Source: Cafeteria roenbergensis (taxonomy: Eukaryota; Sar; Bigyra; Bicosoecida; Cafeteriaceae). Taken from it: a stretch of DNA of 64,000 nt. Shown here piece by piece: positions 10,516-20,176 of this stretch; the stretch's first letter is position 1, and the number at the start of each line of letters is the position of its first letter. The position numbers and the translations under genes are program-made. Under the pieces are notes generated by a model. It was not told where the DNA came from, searched no databases, and was given only the letters and a program-made list of their open reading frames with translations. The stretch spans positions 496,001-560,000 of the forward strand of contig VLTN01000002.1 in NCBI GenBank assembly GCA_008330645.1. Direction: 5' to 3'.

Positions 10516-13500
10516 TCACGAGGCGTGCGGCGAGCTCCCGGGCGCTGCCGCGGTGCCCGCAGGCGACGTGCTCGTGAGCTCGAGGCCACCTCGACCAGTC
10601 TGCTCGGCGGACGTTTCCACGGCCAGTGACTGGGCGGCTCGTGGCTCCCGCCTGGCGTGCGGGCTGAAGCGCCATCTCGGCGAGACACTGTGAAACACGC
10701 CGGCGTTTTGGGGGCTCCCGAACGCTGTCATGATCCCCATTGAGCGCATGCTCCAGTCGCGCTTCCGTCCCCCAGCGCCGCTGGGTGCGGCGCCGGCGGC
10801 AGTGGGGGTGGGGCTGGTGGACTGGATTGCCCAGAACCGGGGGTTGTCGAAGTCCTCCTCGATCAACGCGTTGCCGAGCCGACGAGCGCCAAAGCCTTGC
10901 TCGTGCACGCCAGGTCGGGACCAAGCCCGCGCCGTGCCCGTCCTCTGCTCGGCGTCGGTCTGGAGCCGGAGTTCGGTGTCGCGGCGCCGCCTCGCTCGGG
11001 TCTCCATCTGCTCCTTGCGCGCCTCAGCTGCAGACATTGAGACGGCGCAGCAGCACCACCCGAGCAGCAGACATGCGTCGCTCAGCAAGTACCCCACCCA
11101 TAGCGCGAGGGCCTCGGCATACTCGACCAGGGACAGGACCCCGAGGCCGGCGAGGGCCCAGGCCACTCCCCCGAGCAAGGAAGCCAGGTCCCATGCCTGG
11201 AACAGCTCGGCCCCGGGAATGTCCGAGAGCCACGCGGCGGCAGGCTTGAACGACTCGGCCGGAGCCCAGCGCGCTGGCAGGCGCACGACAACCCTGACGA
11301 GCTCGCTTGTGTCGGCCTCGTCGGCGCCTGCGCCAGCCGTCCGGTTGAGCGCCAGCATGCCGAGGCTGCGGGACACGTTCGCAGCTGCCACGCTCGCAAG
11401 CGATGCCACCCTCCGAAGCCCGATGGCGCTGCCGCTGTGCCCCAGCCTTCCCATTTGCACCCCGTTGACGAGCACCGAGTTTGACGGCCGATGCGCTCCC
11501 CCGCACTCCGCTGGGAGCTGACACGCGCCTGCGGCAGCCAGGCGGTCGTGCTGCGCTCGCACACACGCTGCTTGCGAAACCGAGCAGACGGGAAGGTTTG
11601 CCGGCGCAGGCCCAGCAAGGTCGCCACGAGGCCACGGCAGCAGGTAGCAGTCGCATGCGGCTGCCACTTGCTGAAGCCAGCAGGCACGCTGCTCTCGCAA
11701 CTGGTACGGCATGTCGCACCCGCTGTGGCCGCCTTGAGGTCCAGTGCGAGCAGCGGCCGAGAGCGACGCCACGAACCCCGGCGGCACTCCGAGCGAAGAG
11801 GGCAATCCTGCGTCGCCGACCAGCTCCCCTGCGCCGCTTGCTGCCCCAGTGGCGAACACAGGGTCCGTGCCTGGCGCCGTAAGCAGGACCCGAACACCAC
11901 TGGCAGCCGGCCCGCCTGCCAGGCCCCTCACGAGGCTGCGGGTGTAGTGGACTGGCGGGGCCTCGTCGCTCGCAACCGCAATGGCTCCGCCGTCAACCGG
12001 CCGCCCGCCAGCCTCGGACTGAGTGTAGTACCAGAAGTTGCTCACGCGCCAATAACACCACTGGTATCCTGCAAACCGCAGCGCGTAGCACGAGTGCGAC
12101 GCGGCCGGGCAAACGCAGCGGCAAGCGGTTGGAGTCCCGAACAGGTCCAGGTACATCGTCGCTGGCGCAATGCAAGACCCGTCTGCAGAGTAGGCGAGCA
12201 CGACAGGGGTGGGTGTCGCGCTGTACACCGGGCTTGCGGACGGGGGCAGCGGCGAAGCGGACGGCGGAGCGGCTGACGCAGAAGCGGCAGCAGCGGAGGG
12301 GCTTGGCAGCGTCGCCGTCGAGGACGACGACGGAGCTGGGACGGGAGTCCCTGTGCTGGACGGCGGCGGGGTCGTGGTCGCCGAGGCTGTTCCAGTTGGG
12401 GTGGGCGTTGCAGTTGACGTTCCTGTCATCGTCGCGGCTGGCGTTGCCGGCGCTGTCCCTGTCGGCGTCAGCGAGCTGCTGGGGGTGGGGGTGCTTGACG
12501 CGGAGTTGGACGGTGTCGGGGTCAACGTGGACGAGGGAGACACCGAGCTGGATGGCGTCGACGAGGCAGTCATCGACGTCGTCGGCGTCGAGCTCGTGGT
12601 TGCGGAGGCGCTTGGCGAAGCCGTCACGGTGGCCGAAGGCGAGGCGCTCGAAGAGGCTGTTCCAGTCGTGGAGGGCGACGTGCTGCTCGTTGGAGTGCTG
12701 GTTGCGGACACGCTCGAGGACGGGGAAGCGCTTGGCGACGCGGATGCAGAGGCTCCCGGCGAGAGCGATGCTGTGGCAGTGGCCGAAGGCGAAGCGGTTG
12801 CCGAGGACGTGGCTGTACTGCTCGGCGAGCTGGTCTGGGTCGGAGAGGTGGAGGCGGTTGGCGTGGCGGTCGAAGAGGGGCTTGCGGAGGCGGTGGGACT
12901 GGCCGAGGGCGTGGGCGTCACGAGCGCGGTGCCAGATCCAGAGGGGGTTGGGGAGCTCGTCGTCGTGGCCGTGGCAGAGGCCGTTGCCGTTCCGGAGGCG
13001 GTCGGCGTGCCTGTCGCCGTTGAGGCAGCCGAAGTTGTCGACGTTGGCGAGAGCGTCGGGCTGCCAGAGCGGGTCGGAGTGCCGGACACCGACGGCGTGC
13101 AGGATGCCGTTGTTGTTGAAGTGCTCTGCGCACTGGCAGTCATGCTTGGCGTTGGCACTGGCGTGGCTGTGGCGGATGCGGCTGGGGCTGTGGGGGTGAT
13201 TGACGGAGTCGAGGACGCTGCCGCTGGCGTCGCCGTGTGCGGCCCCGTCGTTGGGGCGGGGGCGGAAGTCGTCGTCGGCGACACCGAGGGAGTTGCAGTT
13301 GCATTCGCCCCAGACCCATTGGGAGCAGGACTTGCAGTGCTCGCTGGCTCCGCCAGGGCGTCCAAATCCAGTCCCAGTGCTGCGAGGCTGGACGTGAGCG
13401 AGCTCCCTTGCCTCGAGTGTAGAATAAGCTCCATTACAGGCTGTGCCTGGTGTCCCATGATCTCGGACGCAGAGTTCCATAGGTCCTGGGCGACTCGGAC

Positions 13501-14031
13501 GGCGTCTCCGTCGAGTGCCGGGACGCTGTCCTGATTGGCCGAGTATGCCTCGCTCGGCCAATGCACTGTCGCGGCAGCGCCGTCGCTCACGACGGTGGCC
13601 GGAGGGTGAATCGTGAAGCAGTTGCCCCAGTCGGCTGTGGTGGTCATGGAGACTTGTCCGGCTTGGCAGGCCACGCCTGCAACCGTGCACGCCAGCACAA
13701 GCTCGGGCAAGGAAAACGAGGCGGACGCCAGTTCATCGTTCGTCAGCCTGGTGGTTCCGAGCTGAAGTGACCGGGACGCGGCGAACCCGGCCTCGGAACA
13801 AATCGTCACAGAAGGGAGCGTCCAGTCATGGCCGCCGCTCATTCCTGCGGCGCGCAGCGTGGCTGGCACTTGAGCAGGACCCTCCCGCAGCACAGCCCCG
13901 ATTCCGATTGCCGCAAACACCGTTGCAGCGACGGACAGGAACGCCCACACAAACAGGCGCAGCGAGCCAGTGAACGCCAAGAATCTGCGACTCACCCAGG
14001 CGCCATCACGACGGCACGGGACTCGCTTCAC
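10516..14031 (-). CDS. DEG/ENaC-like (amiloride-sensitive-type) channel with mucin-like ectodomain insert
   Basis: A single open frame gives 1171 residues. The architecture matches DEG/ENaC subunits: a first transmembrane segment at about residues 22-46 preceded by FTGSLRLF (family consensus HGxxRL), then LPSVTIC (family FPAVTIC), later LGVPPGF and a Cys-rich block YQLREQRACWLQQ...CDCYLLPWP...VCSVSQAAC. A second transmembrane segment near residues 955-985 is introduced by DLASLLGG and ends in LSLVEYAEAL (family GASILTVLE). Between the first conserved block and the rest lies a Ser/Thr/Pro/Ala tract of about 390 residues (about 12190-13340). The C-terminal cytosolic tail is basic and about 180 residues long. 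Two features are unusual: the HG motif reads TG, and the G-x-S selectivity position appears to read G-L-G. Family members are trimeric cation channels; activity of this one is not assured. Confidence 0.72.
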   Translation of the reverse strand: MKRVPCRRDGAWVSRRFLAFTGSLRLFVWAFLSVAATVFAAIGIGAVLREGPAQVPATLRAAGMSGGHDWTLPSVTICSEAGFAASRSLQLGTTRLTNDELASASFSLPELVLACTVAGVACQAGQVSMTTTADWGNCFTIHPPATVVSDGAAATVHWPSEAYSANQDSVPALDGDAVRVAQDLWNSASEIMGHQAQPVMELILHSRQGSSLTSSLAALGLDLDALAEPASTASPAPNGSGANATATPSVSPTTTSAPAPTTGPHTATPAAASSTPSITPTAPAASATATPVPTPSMTASAQSTSTTTASCTPSVSGTPTRSGSPTLSPTSTTSAASTATGTPTASGTATASATATTTSSPTPSGSGTALVTPTPSASPTASASPSSTATPTASTSPTQTSSPSSTATSSATASPSATATASLSPGASASASPSASPSSSVSATSTPTSSTSPSTTGTASSSASPSATVTASPSASATTSSTPTTSMTASSTPSSSVSPSSTLTPTPSNSASSTPTPSSSLTPTGTAPATPAATMTGTSTATPTPTGTASATTTPPPSSTGTPVPAPSSSSTATLPSPSAAAASASAAPPSASPLPPSASPVYSATPTPVVLAYSADGSCIAPATMYLDLFGTPTACRCVCPAASHSCYALRFAGYQWCYWRVSNFWYYTQSEAGGRPVDGGAIAVASDEAPPVHYTRSLVRGLAGGPAASGVRVLLTAPGTDPVFATGAASGAGELVGDAGLPSSLGVPPGFVASLSAAARTGPQGGHSGCDMPYQLREQRACWLQQVAAACDCYLLPWPRGDLAGPAPANLPVCSVSQAACVRAQHDRLAAAGACQLPAECGGAHRPSNSVLVNGVQMGRLGHSGSAIGLRRVASLASVAAANVSRSLGMLALNRTAGAGADEADTSELVRVVVRLPARWAPAESFKPAAAWLSDIPGAELFQAWDLASLLGGVAWALAGLGVLSLVEYAEALALWVGYLLSDACLLLGWCCCAVSMSAAEARKEQMETRARRRRDTELRLQTDAEQRTGTARAWSRPGVHEQGFGARRLGNALIEEDFDNPRFWAIQSTSPTPTAAGAAPSGAGGRKRDWSMRSMGIMTAFGSPQNAGVFHSVSPRWRFSPHARREPRAAQSLAVETSAEQTGRGGLELTSTSPAGTAAAPGSSPHAS
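12190..13340 (-). repeat. mucin-like Ser/Thr/Pro low-complexity coding tract
   Basis: Imperfect short repeats of the type TPS-A-S and TAT-P-S encode the ectodomain insert of the channel-like protein. At DNA level it is a degenerate, roughly 6-24 bp periodic minisatellite. It leaves a Val/Gly/Glu-rich open frame of 441 codons on the opposite strand, which is a shadow. The tract is probably a heavily O-glycosylated extended stalk. Confidence 0.75.
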
Positions 14032-14466
14032 CTGCAGCCGGCGGGTGCCGCGAGTTGGGCGCCAGCGCCCGCGCAGTGGCGCAGGCCGCCCGCCCCTCCT
14101 TCCTGATCAGCCCGCCAAGGATGAGCGAGGCTCACCGCAGCTTGTGGGGACCGTGGGCACTGGTCGTCACTAGAAATTCTTGGCACGGTTTCCACCTCCG
14201 TGAGCGCGCAAGCGAGTCCACGTCATGCTCCCAAACGCCCTGGACAAATGTGGACACGCGCCTCAGTGGCGCGGGGAGTGGTGTCCCCGGCCGCATCCCT
14301 CCGCCAGAGGCCCGCAGAGAAGCGCCGCTGCTGTGCCGCAGAAGGAAACCGCAGCCTCGGGCTTATGACACCGCAGCCTGAACAGGCAGAGCTCCAGCGC
14401 CTCATAGGTCCCGCGCTGGTCCGTCACGTGCGCAGGGGGGAAAGCGCCGCTGCTGCGGGAGGCAGC
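14032..14466. promoter_or_regulatory. divergent intergenic region
   Basis: These 435 bp separate the start of the channel gene (minus) from the start of a small membrane-protein gene (plus), so they should carry both promoters. No TATA box or known motif is evident. Confidence 0.4.
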
Positions 14467-14817
14467 ATGAGCGCCGGCGCCACGCAGCTGCTCTTCGCTG
14501 CGCTAGCGGGGCTGGCGCTTGTGGCGGGCTCCCTAGCCGAGGCCGGAGCGAGTGGGTTTACGCGGGCCGAGACGGCGGCTGCCTGCGCCCCTGGCGAGCT
14601 GTTCAAGCGGGATTTCGCGGGGCTCGGGTGCTACCCCGATTCCGCAGACCCTCGATACTACGAGGCGGTCCACCAGCTCGAGGCAGAGCGGGCGGCGTTC
14701 CGGACATGGCTGTACGGCGGCATTGCCGCCGGCGTTGCGGCCCTTGCTCTCGGCGGTCTCGCCTACGCCGTGATAGGCGGCTGCTCCAGCTCCAAGTCCC
14801 AAAGAAAGGATGCATAG
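14467..14817 (+). CDS. small secreted/membrane protein, unknown
   Basis: The frame gives 116 residues from the ATG at 14467. That start was chosen over in-frame upstream ATGs because it opens a convincing signal peptide (LLFAALAGLALVAGSLAEA). After a short luminal part with a few Cys residues (AAACAPGEL, GLGCYPDS) there is one transmembrane helix at about residues 80-103 (WLYGGIAAGVAALALGGLAY) and a Lys/Ser-rich tail (SSSKSQRKDA). I do not recognise a family. It converges on QPRT with 264 bp between the stops. The mature protein would be tiny, about 90 residues, with both a cleaved leader and an anchor. Confidence 0.6.
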   Translation: MSAGATQLLFAALAGLALVAGSLAEAGASGFTRAETAAACAPGELFKRDFAGLGCYPDSADPRYYEAVHQLEAERAAFRTWLYGGIAAGVAALALGGLAYAVIGGCSSSKSQRKDA

Positions 14818-15081
14818 GCGCTTGGATCGCCATGCCGGTCGCGTGCTAGCGCGGTGGCGAGCTGGGCTTGCGCGGTCCAATCGCTGTTTCTTGTGGCTGG
14901 CCTTTGTCCACAACTTGATACGCCACGCATGTCCCGTCCCGCGGGCGTGCACACACACACACGAAGCACGCCCACGAGTGCCTGCGGGCACCACCTCCCT
15001 CCCCGTGCCGCCGCCTCCCCTCGGTCGCGCCGGCAAAGCCGGACGCCGGGAGGGCGGGCTGCCGCCGCTTGCGGACAGCGC
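14818..15081. other. convergent 3' region with CA repeat
   Basis: This gap lies between two converging stop codons. It contains a short (CA)n run at about 14950-14962 and nothing else recognisable; it is presumably two 3' UTRs. Confidence 0.45.
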
Positions 15082-16391
15082 CTAGGCCTTGGCCCCTGCC
15101 ACCTCGGCTGCATGGTTTGCCTCCCCGGAGGTGATGCCTTTGCGCAGTTTCAGGGAAAAGTCCAGGCAGGGGTACCCCTGCGTGAGGCTGCCCATGCTGA
15201 GAACGTCCACGCCGGGGCGCATGTACGACCCCAGGGTGTCGAGCCGGATGCCCCCGCTGGCCTCGACGAGCACGTGCGGGAAGGCTGCCTTGAACGCTGC
15301 TGCTGCGGCCTCCAGGGCGTCGGGCTCAAAGTTGTCCAGCATCACGACGTCCGCTCCGGCAGATGCGGCCTCCTTGGCCTCCTCCAGCGTGCGGGCCTCC
15401 ACCTCGATCTTGCTGGAGAAGCCGCACGCGGAGCGGGCCTTGGCCACCGCCTTCGGGATGGAGCCCGCGGCCCACACATGGTTGTCCTTGATCATGGTCA
15501 TCTGGCTCAGGTCCATGCGGTGCGTGCCGCAGCCGCCCACGAGCAAGGCGTACTTTTCTACCAGGCGGAAGCCGGGCGTGAGCTTGCGCGTGCCGGCAAC
15601 CTCACCGGCCCAGCCACTGGAGGCCTTGATCGCCGCCGCCTTGGCCGCCTCGGTGGCGATGCCGCTGGCCCTCGTGAGGATGTTAAGCGCCGTTCGCTCG
15701 CCCAGAAGGAGCATGCGGCGCGGGCCACGGACCGTCGCCACGTGCGCGACAGGAGAGATGGTCTCGCCCTCCGGCGCGAGCCACTCGACTGTGCACCCCA
15801 GCTTGCGGAACACGCAGTCGAAAAAGGGCACGCCCGCAAGCACGCCCGCCGATTTCCCCAGAAGCCAGGCCTCGTCCTCCTCAGCTGCGAGCCGGCGAGC
15901 CTGGCGGGCGGGGCGGAAATGGCTGGTCGCCAGGCGCGAGCGGCTTGCCACGCCCACGACGCGCACGTCCGCCGCGGCCGCGACTGTCAGGCGCGGGCGC
16001 ATACGCGAGGAAGCACCGCTGCACAACTCAGGTCGGCAGACACAATCGCACGACGCGCCCTAGGACGGCGCCAGAGGCGGTGCTCGCTCACAGCCCACGA
16101 CAAAGCCGCCAACATCAAAGCTGGGCGTGTCGTCTGCCAGGTACTGCGAAGGCTCGGCGCGGCGGCGCGGCGGATCCGAGGGGCGAGGGGGAACACGCAT
16201 GTGGAAGGGCCCCTGGGAGGCAGCTTGCGGCCGCCGATCCCTGCGCGGCGGGGACGCGGGCGAGCCTTGCGTGCGATTCAGTTCCAAGAACGCACGGCAT
16301 CGACGATCCGCTCCCACGTGGGCGGCAGCAAGTCGGCCCAGTTGACAGTGCCAGGGCCGCCTCCTGGGAGAGATGCAGCCATCGCGGCCAT
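15082..16391 (-). CDS. QPRT: nicotinate-nucleotide pyrophosphorylase (carboxylating), quinolinate phosphoribosyltransferase
   Basis: Three exons (16296-16391, 16092-16143, 15082-15884) give 316 residues; introns are 16144-16295 (gtgcgt/tcgcag) and 15885-16091 (gtgagc/tcgcag). Both joins were fixed by matching the family: [17 protein letters not shown] across the first, and [22 protein letters not shown] across the second, which aligns without gaps to animal QPRT. Core motifs include [17 protein letters not shown], the KDNH loop, [29 protein letters not shown] and SMGSLTQ. The enzyme converts quinolinate and PRPP to nicotinate mononucleotide, the entry step of de novo NAD synthesis. An ATG also occurs at 16382. 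The gene is divergent from PCID2, with 189 bp between the starts. Confidence 0.93.
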
Positions 16392-16580
16392 CGGGAGCCT
16401 GCTTTCTGGCCGGCTGCGGGAGTGCGCGCCCGAGCGGCAATCGGAGGCAATCGGCCGCCGAGCGGTGCGGCTCTGCCACGCAAAGGCGCGACGACGGCGG
16501 CAAGGCCTCGGTGCCGGGCCACAGCCTTGGCAGCCGCGGATCGTTTGGCCGGGCCGGGCGCCGGACGACGTGCGAGGCCA
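16392..16580. promoter_or_regulatory. bidirectional promoter region QPRT/PCID2
   Basis: These 189 bp between two divergent ATGs must include both 5' UTRs and both core promoters. The stretch is GC-rich with no TATA box. Confidence 0.5.
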
Positions 16581-18108
16581 ATGGCTTCCGCCATTGCTTC
16601 CCGCCTCGGGAAGGCGGTCAGGAGCGAGGACGGAGAGACTGCAGCCGGCGTGCTGCGCATTTTCAGCCGCCCCCTTGTGGCCTCAGCGCCGTCAGAGCGT
16701 CTCGCAGCTGCAGGAGCCGCGGTGAGAGTCCTGCCTTGTCGCTGGGGCCCTCGCGCGGGTGGCACGGCATCCGATGGCTGCCCAGCAGCGCCGCCGTCCG
16801 GCGCAGGCCAGCGCGCCGCGCTCGCGGCTCATCGGGGCCAGTTGAGCGTGCGCGCTCCAGCCTCCCCCCGGACTCTCCGGGGTGCCCCATGCTGTCCGTG
16901 CGGCTGCACTAGGCAAGGGCTGGCGCCGCGCCGCGTGGCCGCCGATGACCTGGAGGCGCCGTTTGCTCGCGCTCTTGCCTCGCCTGCGTGCGCAGGGACC
17001 AGGGGCGCTTGAGGCGGCTGTGAAGAGCGGAATCCGCGATGTGTCGTGGGGCCAGCTCCTCGCGAGAGTCTGCGTGGCGGCCCAGGCGTGGGCGGAGGGG
17101 CGCGCGGGCGACGCCCTCGAGGCGCAACTGGCCGCTCTCAAGCTGGCCACCGAGGTCACGGAGGAGGCGGAGACCAACTGGACCGTCCCAGTGCTCCAGG
17201 TTGTCGCGAGCGACGCCTTTGCGGTGGCGGTTGCCTGCTTCCGCGGCGAGGCGGAGTTCGCCGAGGAGACACGAGCCGAGCGCAGCGCCGTGCTGGAGCA
17301 GCTCGCCCAGTCCCTTCGCTTCGCCTTCGCGACCACGGCCGCGCACCGCCTGGCAGGCCTCGACCGGAGCCTCAGCAAGAAGCACGGCACCCTCGCCATT
17401 GGCCTCCTCATGCTGAGGACCTACACTCTCCTCGGGAACATCCGAGTGTGCGTGACCATGGTGCGGAGCATCGAGGGCCCCGGCTCCCTTCCGCTCTCCA
17501 GCTTCCCCAAGCACCAGCTCGTGCCTTACAAGTACTTCCGCGGCCGCATCGCGGTGTTCCAGGGCGACCTCGTCACGGCCCGCCAGTCGCTCGAGTTCGC
17601 GCTCGCCAACACCCCGGCCACGGCTCGCTTCCACCGCAACCGCTGTCGAATCATGGCCGTGCTCGTGCCGGTGATGCTTCACTTCGGCCGCGTGGCCTCG
17701 CCCGGGGCGCTTGCCAAGTTTGGCCTGCAGCACTACGGCCCGCTCTTGGACGCCTTCGTGGCTGGCCACCTGGGCCGGTTTCATGCCGCCATTGATGCCA
17801 ACAGGGCCATCCTGGTGCGCACGGGTGTGTTTGTAACGCTGGAGCGTCTGGGCCAAGCCGTGCTGCGAAACCTCGTGGCAAGGGCGCTGCCCCTTGCTGG
17901 CGGCAAGTCTGTCGTGGACCTGTCGATTGTAAGGGCAGCGCTCGCCCACGTGGGCGCGGCCTCGAGCCAGGACGCCGCGGAGTGCGCCCTCGCCGGCCTC
18001 ATTCGGCGAGGCTTCATCAAGGGCTACATCAGTCACTCTCACGGCAAGATGGTGGTGGCCACCAAGTCGTCGGCCCTACCAAGGACAGCCTTCAACGGGA
18101 GCCACTAG
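16581..18108 (+). CDS. PCID2: PCI-domain protein PCID2/Thp1-like (TREX-2)
   Basis: Two exons (16581-16721 and 16996-18108) give 417 residues; human PCID2 has 399. The phase-0 intron at 16722-16995 uses gtgaga and gcgcag after a pyrimidine-rich stretch. Exon 1 (IASRLGKAVRSEDGETAAGV) aligns with the N-terminal helix of PCID2, which is why I reject a start at 16882 inside the intron. The body has NWTVPVLQ, the conserved VPYKYFRGR, the PCI helices with NRCRIMAVLVPVML, and the winged-helix end IRRGFIKGYISHSHGKMVV. In other eukaryotes PCID2 with GANP/Sac3 and DSS1 couples transcription to mRNA export at nuclear pores. The end LPRTAFNGSH lies 770 bp from the next, convergent, gene. Confidence 0.9.
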
Positions 18109-18878
18109 GGCCGGCAGGGCGGCTGCGCGAGCGGAGCCATCGGAGCCAGCGGCACGCCGGGCCGTGTCCCGTTCGGTCCCCGGCTGGCTTCCTGCACACG
18201 CTTGCTGGTGTGTGCGCGCGTGCTTGGAGCGGCCGCTGGTTCGCTCGGAGGGATGGAGCGGCGGGGCTGCGCCGCTCTGAGGCCTCGCGCTGCCGAACAA
18301 GAGGGAGAGAGAGAGAGAGAGAGAGAGAGGGCGTGCATGTGTGCGCGGGCCCGACGCAGGGGCAGCAGCCTCGGTGCGCAGGGCGCTGCCAGGCTCAAAT
18401 GCGCCATGTGCGTGCAGCCCCAGCACCTTTCTTGTTTGCTCGCTTTTGCGTCAGGGGTTCATTCATCACTGAGAGCACCACCGAACGCAGTGCCTCGCCT
18501 GGCGACGCGCTCCGTGCCCCGGCACCACCGGGGAGCCGGCAGTGCTGCAGCCGCGGCCGCGTGGGCTGCAAAGCAGCGATGGTCGAGGAGAATGGCCGGT
18601 TCCTTCGCAGACGAGCGGCCACGGCCGAGCACGCACACATGCAGTTGAGTTGGAATGCAGACTTGAGTCCATTACACCAGGCGCCGCAGCGAGCGCCCGC
18701 CCGCCAGCGTGCCCAGGGCAGCAGCGCTGGGCACGCTGGCCAGAGCGCGATTCACGGCTGCACCTTGCAGCCGCCCCACGCCGTTGCTCGGGCAGCCGCT
18801 TGCCGCTCCCTGCGCCAGCGGGGGCGGGGGCGGGAGGCGATGGCAGCGGGGAGGGCTGCCACGCGGGGTCGCAGCCGT
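18109..18878. other. convergent intergenic region with GA microsatellite
   Basis: These 770 bp lie between converging stops. A (GA)n tract lies at 18301-18330. I checked for a spliced gene or a tRNA-like fold by eye and saw none; the open frames present are low-complexity shadows. It is probably two 3' UTRs plus spacer. Confidence 0.4.
18301..18330. repeat. (GA)n microsatellite
   Basis: About 28 bp of nearly pure GA dinucleotide repeat in non-coding sequence. Confidence 0.9.
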
Positions 18879-19973
18879 TCAACGGGTCCGGAAGTCGGAG
18901 TCGTCGACCCAGTTGTCGGGCTTGGCGCTGCGGAAGATGAAGCGCTCCATCTTGTCCGAGTCCACAAACGCGCTGTCCTTGAGGAGGGCGTCGCGGCTGA
19001 GGTCGGCGGTGAAGAGCCCCCCACGGGAGGCGCTCTCCTTGCGCGCACGCTCCGCGCGCTGGCGGGCCTGCTGGCGGCGCACGGTGTCCTTCTTCTCGGC
19101 CTCCATGGCGCGCCGGCGCAGGGACAGGGCAGAGTACTCTTCGGGGGTGAGGACAACGTCGAAGACCAGACTGGCGCCGGGCATGCCGACGTGCTGCTCG
19201 GCGGCAGCCGCGCGAGCGCCGGCAGGGGAGGCTGCCGCCACGTCCGACGCCGCAGACCGAGCGAGCGCCTTGGCCTCGAACTCGTAGATCGGAACGCGCG
19301 GCCGACGGGCCGCCGCCTTTGTCGCCGACCCCTCCCCAGGCTTCCAGCCGCCCTTGCGAAACACGGCAAAGAACCAGCGACGCAGCTCGCGCACCGACAT
19401 CTTGCCGTCCCCGAGCTCGCTAGAGTCCGCAACGGCGTCAAACACCGCGGCAAGCTGCTTCGATGGGAGCCCGGGCACCTGGCGGCGACCCTCGGTCCGG
19501 AACCAGGCGCGCAACTCCTCCAAGTCGAGGCGAGAGTCGTCCGTGACCCCGCTTGCTGCGCCCCCGCGCCCGGAGCCGCCGGACGACGCGAGCCCGCCCG
19601 GCCCACGCGCCGCCGATCCGGGGCGGCCGCCGCTGCGCCATGTCGCGTCCATGCCAGGCGACGCGGGCGAGACCGGCGCGGCGCGCGCAGGGGAGGTTGC
19701 ACGAGCAGCGGCAGCTGTGGCCGCGTGCTGCAAGAGCGCGCGCAGAGTCAGGCGCTGCTTCTCAAAGAGCACGGCGCGCTGGTCCGAGGAGTGGCGGACG
19801 TAAAAGTGCTCGAGCTCGTCGTTGCGCGCCTCGATAGCCGCCTTGAGCGCCCGCACGCGCTCGTCGTCGCCGGCATCGACGGCGTCGGCCCACAGGCGCT
19901 GCACCTCGCGCGTCTCAGTCTGGAGCTTGGAGGCCCGCCACAGGTCCAGGGGGACCCAGTCAATGTCGGCCAT
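18879..19973 (-). CDS. uncharacterised protein with EF-hand-like central segment
   Basis: One exon gives 364 residues from ATG 19973 (MADIDWVPLDLW); the frame is open further upstream, but that sequence looks untranslated. Features in order: an Arg/Glu-rich helical N-terminus (residues 1-95), a Gly/Ser/Ala-rich linker, then a pair of helix-loop-helix segments (LDLEELRAWF and ADSSELGDGKMSVRELRRWF) reminiscent of EF-hands with poor calcium loops, a highly charged coiled-coil-like region (MEAEKKDTVRRQQARQRAER) and a conserved-looking C-terminus (FIFRSAKPDNWVDDSDF). I cannot name the family. The head-to-head neighbour UBE2C begins 203 bp away. Confidence 0.6.
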   Translation of the reverse strand: MADIDWVPLDLWRASKLQTETREVQRLWADAVDAGDDERVRALKAAIEARNDELEHFYVRHSSDQRAVLFEKQRLTLRALLQHAATAAAARATSPARAAPVSPASPGMDATWRSGGRPGSAARGPGGLASSGGSGRGGAASGVTDDSRLDLEELRAWFRTEGRRQVPGLPSKQLAAVFDAVADSSELGDGKMSVRELRRWFFAVFRKGGWKPGEGSATKAAARRPRVPIYEFEAKALARSAASDVAAASPAGARAAAAEQHVGMPGASLVFDVVLTPEEYSALSLRRRAMEAEKKDTVRRQQARQRAERARKESASRGGLFTADLSRDALLKDSAFVDSDKMERFIFRSAKPDNWVDDSDFRTR

Positions 19974-20176
19974 CGAAGGCGCGCGCCGGCTCGCGGAGTG
20001 GGGCGGGCGGGGCCTCGGCTTGCTGCTCGCCGCCGCCAGGCCAACCGGATTGCGAGTTGCTCGCGAATCCTCGGGGCCGGCCAGCTGCTGGCCAGCTCTG
20101 CTCTCGCGTCGGTGGCAGCGGCCCACCGAACTCGCCTGCACTCTCCTGCCCGCCGCCCACCGCAGCCAGCACGACC
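19974..20176. promoter_or_regulatory. bidirectional promoter region, EF-hand-like gene / UBE2C
   Basis: These 203 bp separate divergent ATGs. An imperfect inverted repeat with arms ttgcgag and ctcgcgaa lies near 20047-20067 and could bind a dimeric factor; this is speculative. Confidence 0.4.

Noticed and set aside
7288-10577. Several plus-strand frames of 420-520 codons
   Set aside because: All are antisense to the NOL9-like gene and lack recognisable domains.
12209-13534. Plus-strand Val/Gly/Glu-rich open frame of 441 codons
   Set aside because: It is the reverse complement of the mucin-like tract; low complexity, no start context or family.
15082-16026. QPRT as a single-exon gene starting at 16026
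   Set aside because: That start lies in an intron. The true N-terminal helix and the FDVGG segment are found upstream in two further exons with matching phases.
16882-16995. PCID2 starting at 16882
   Set aside because: This stretch is the end of an intron; an upstream exon at 16581-16721 aligns with the PCID2 N-terminus and joins in phase.
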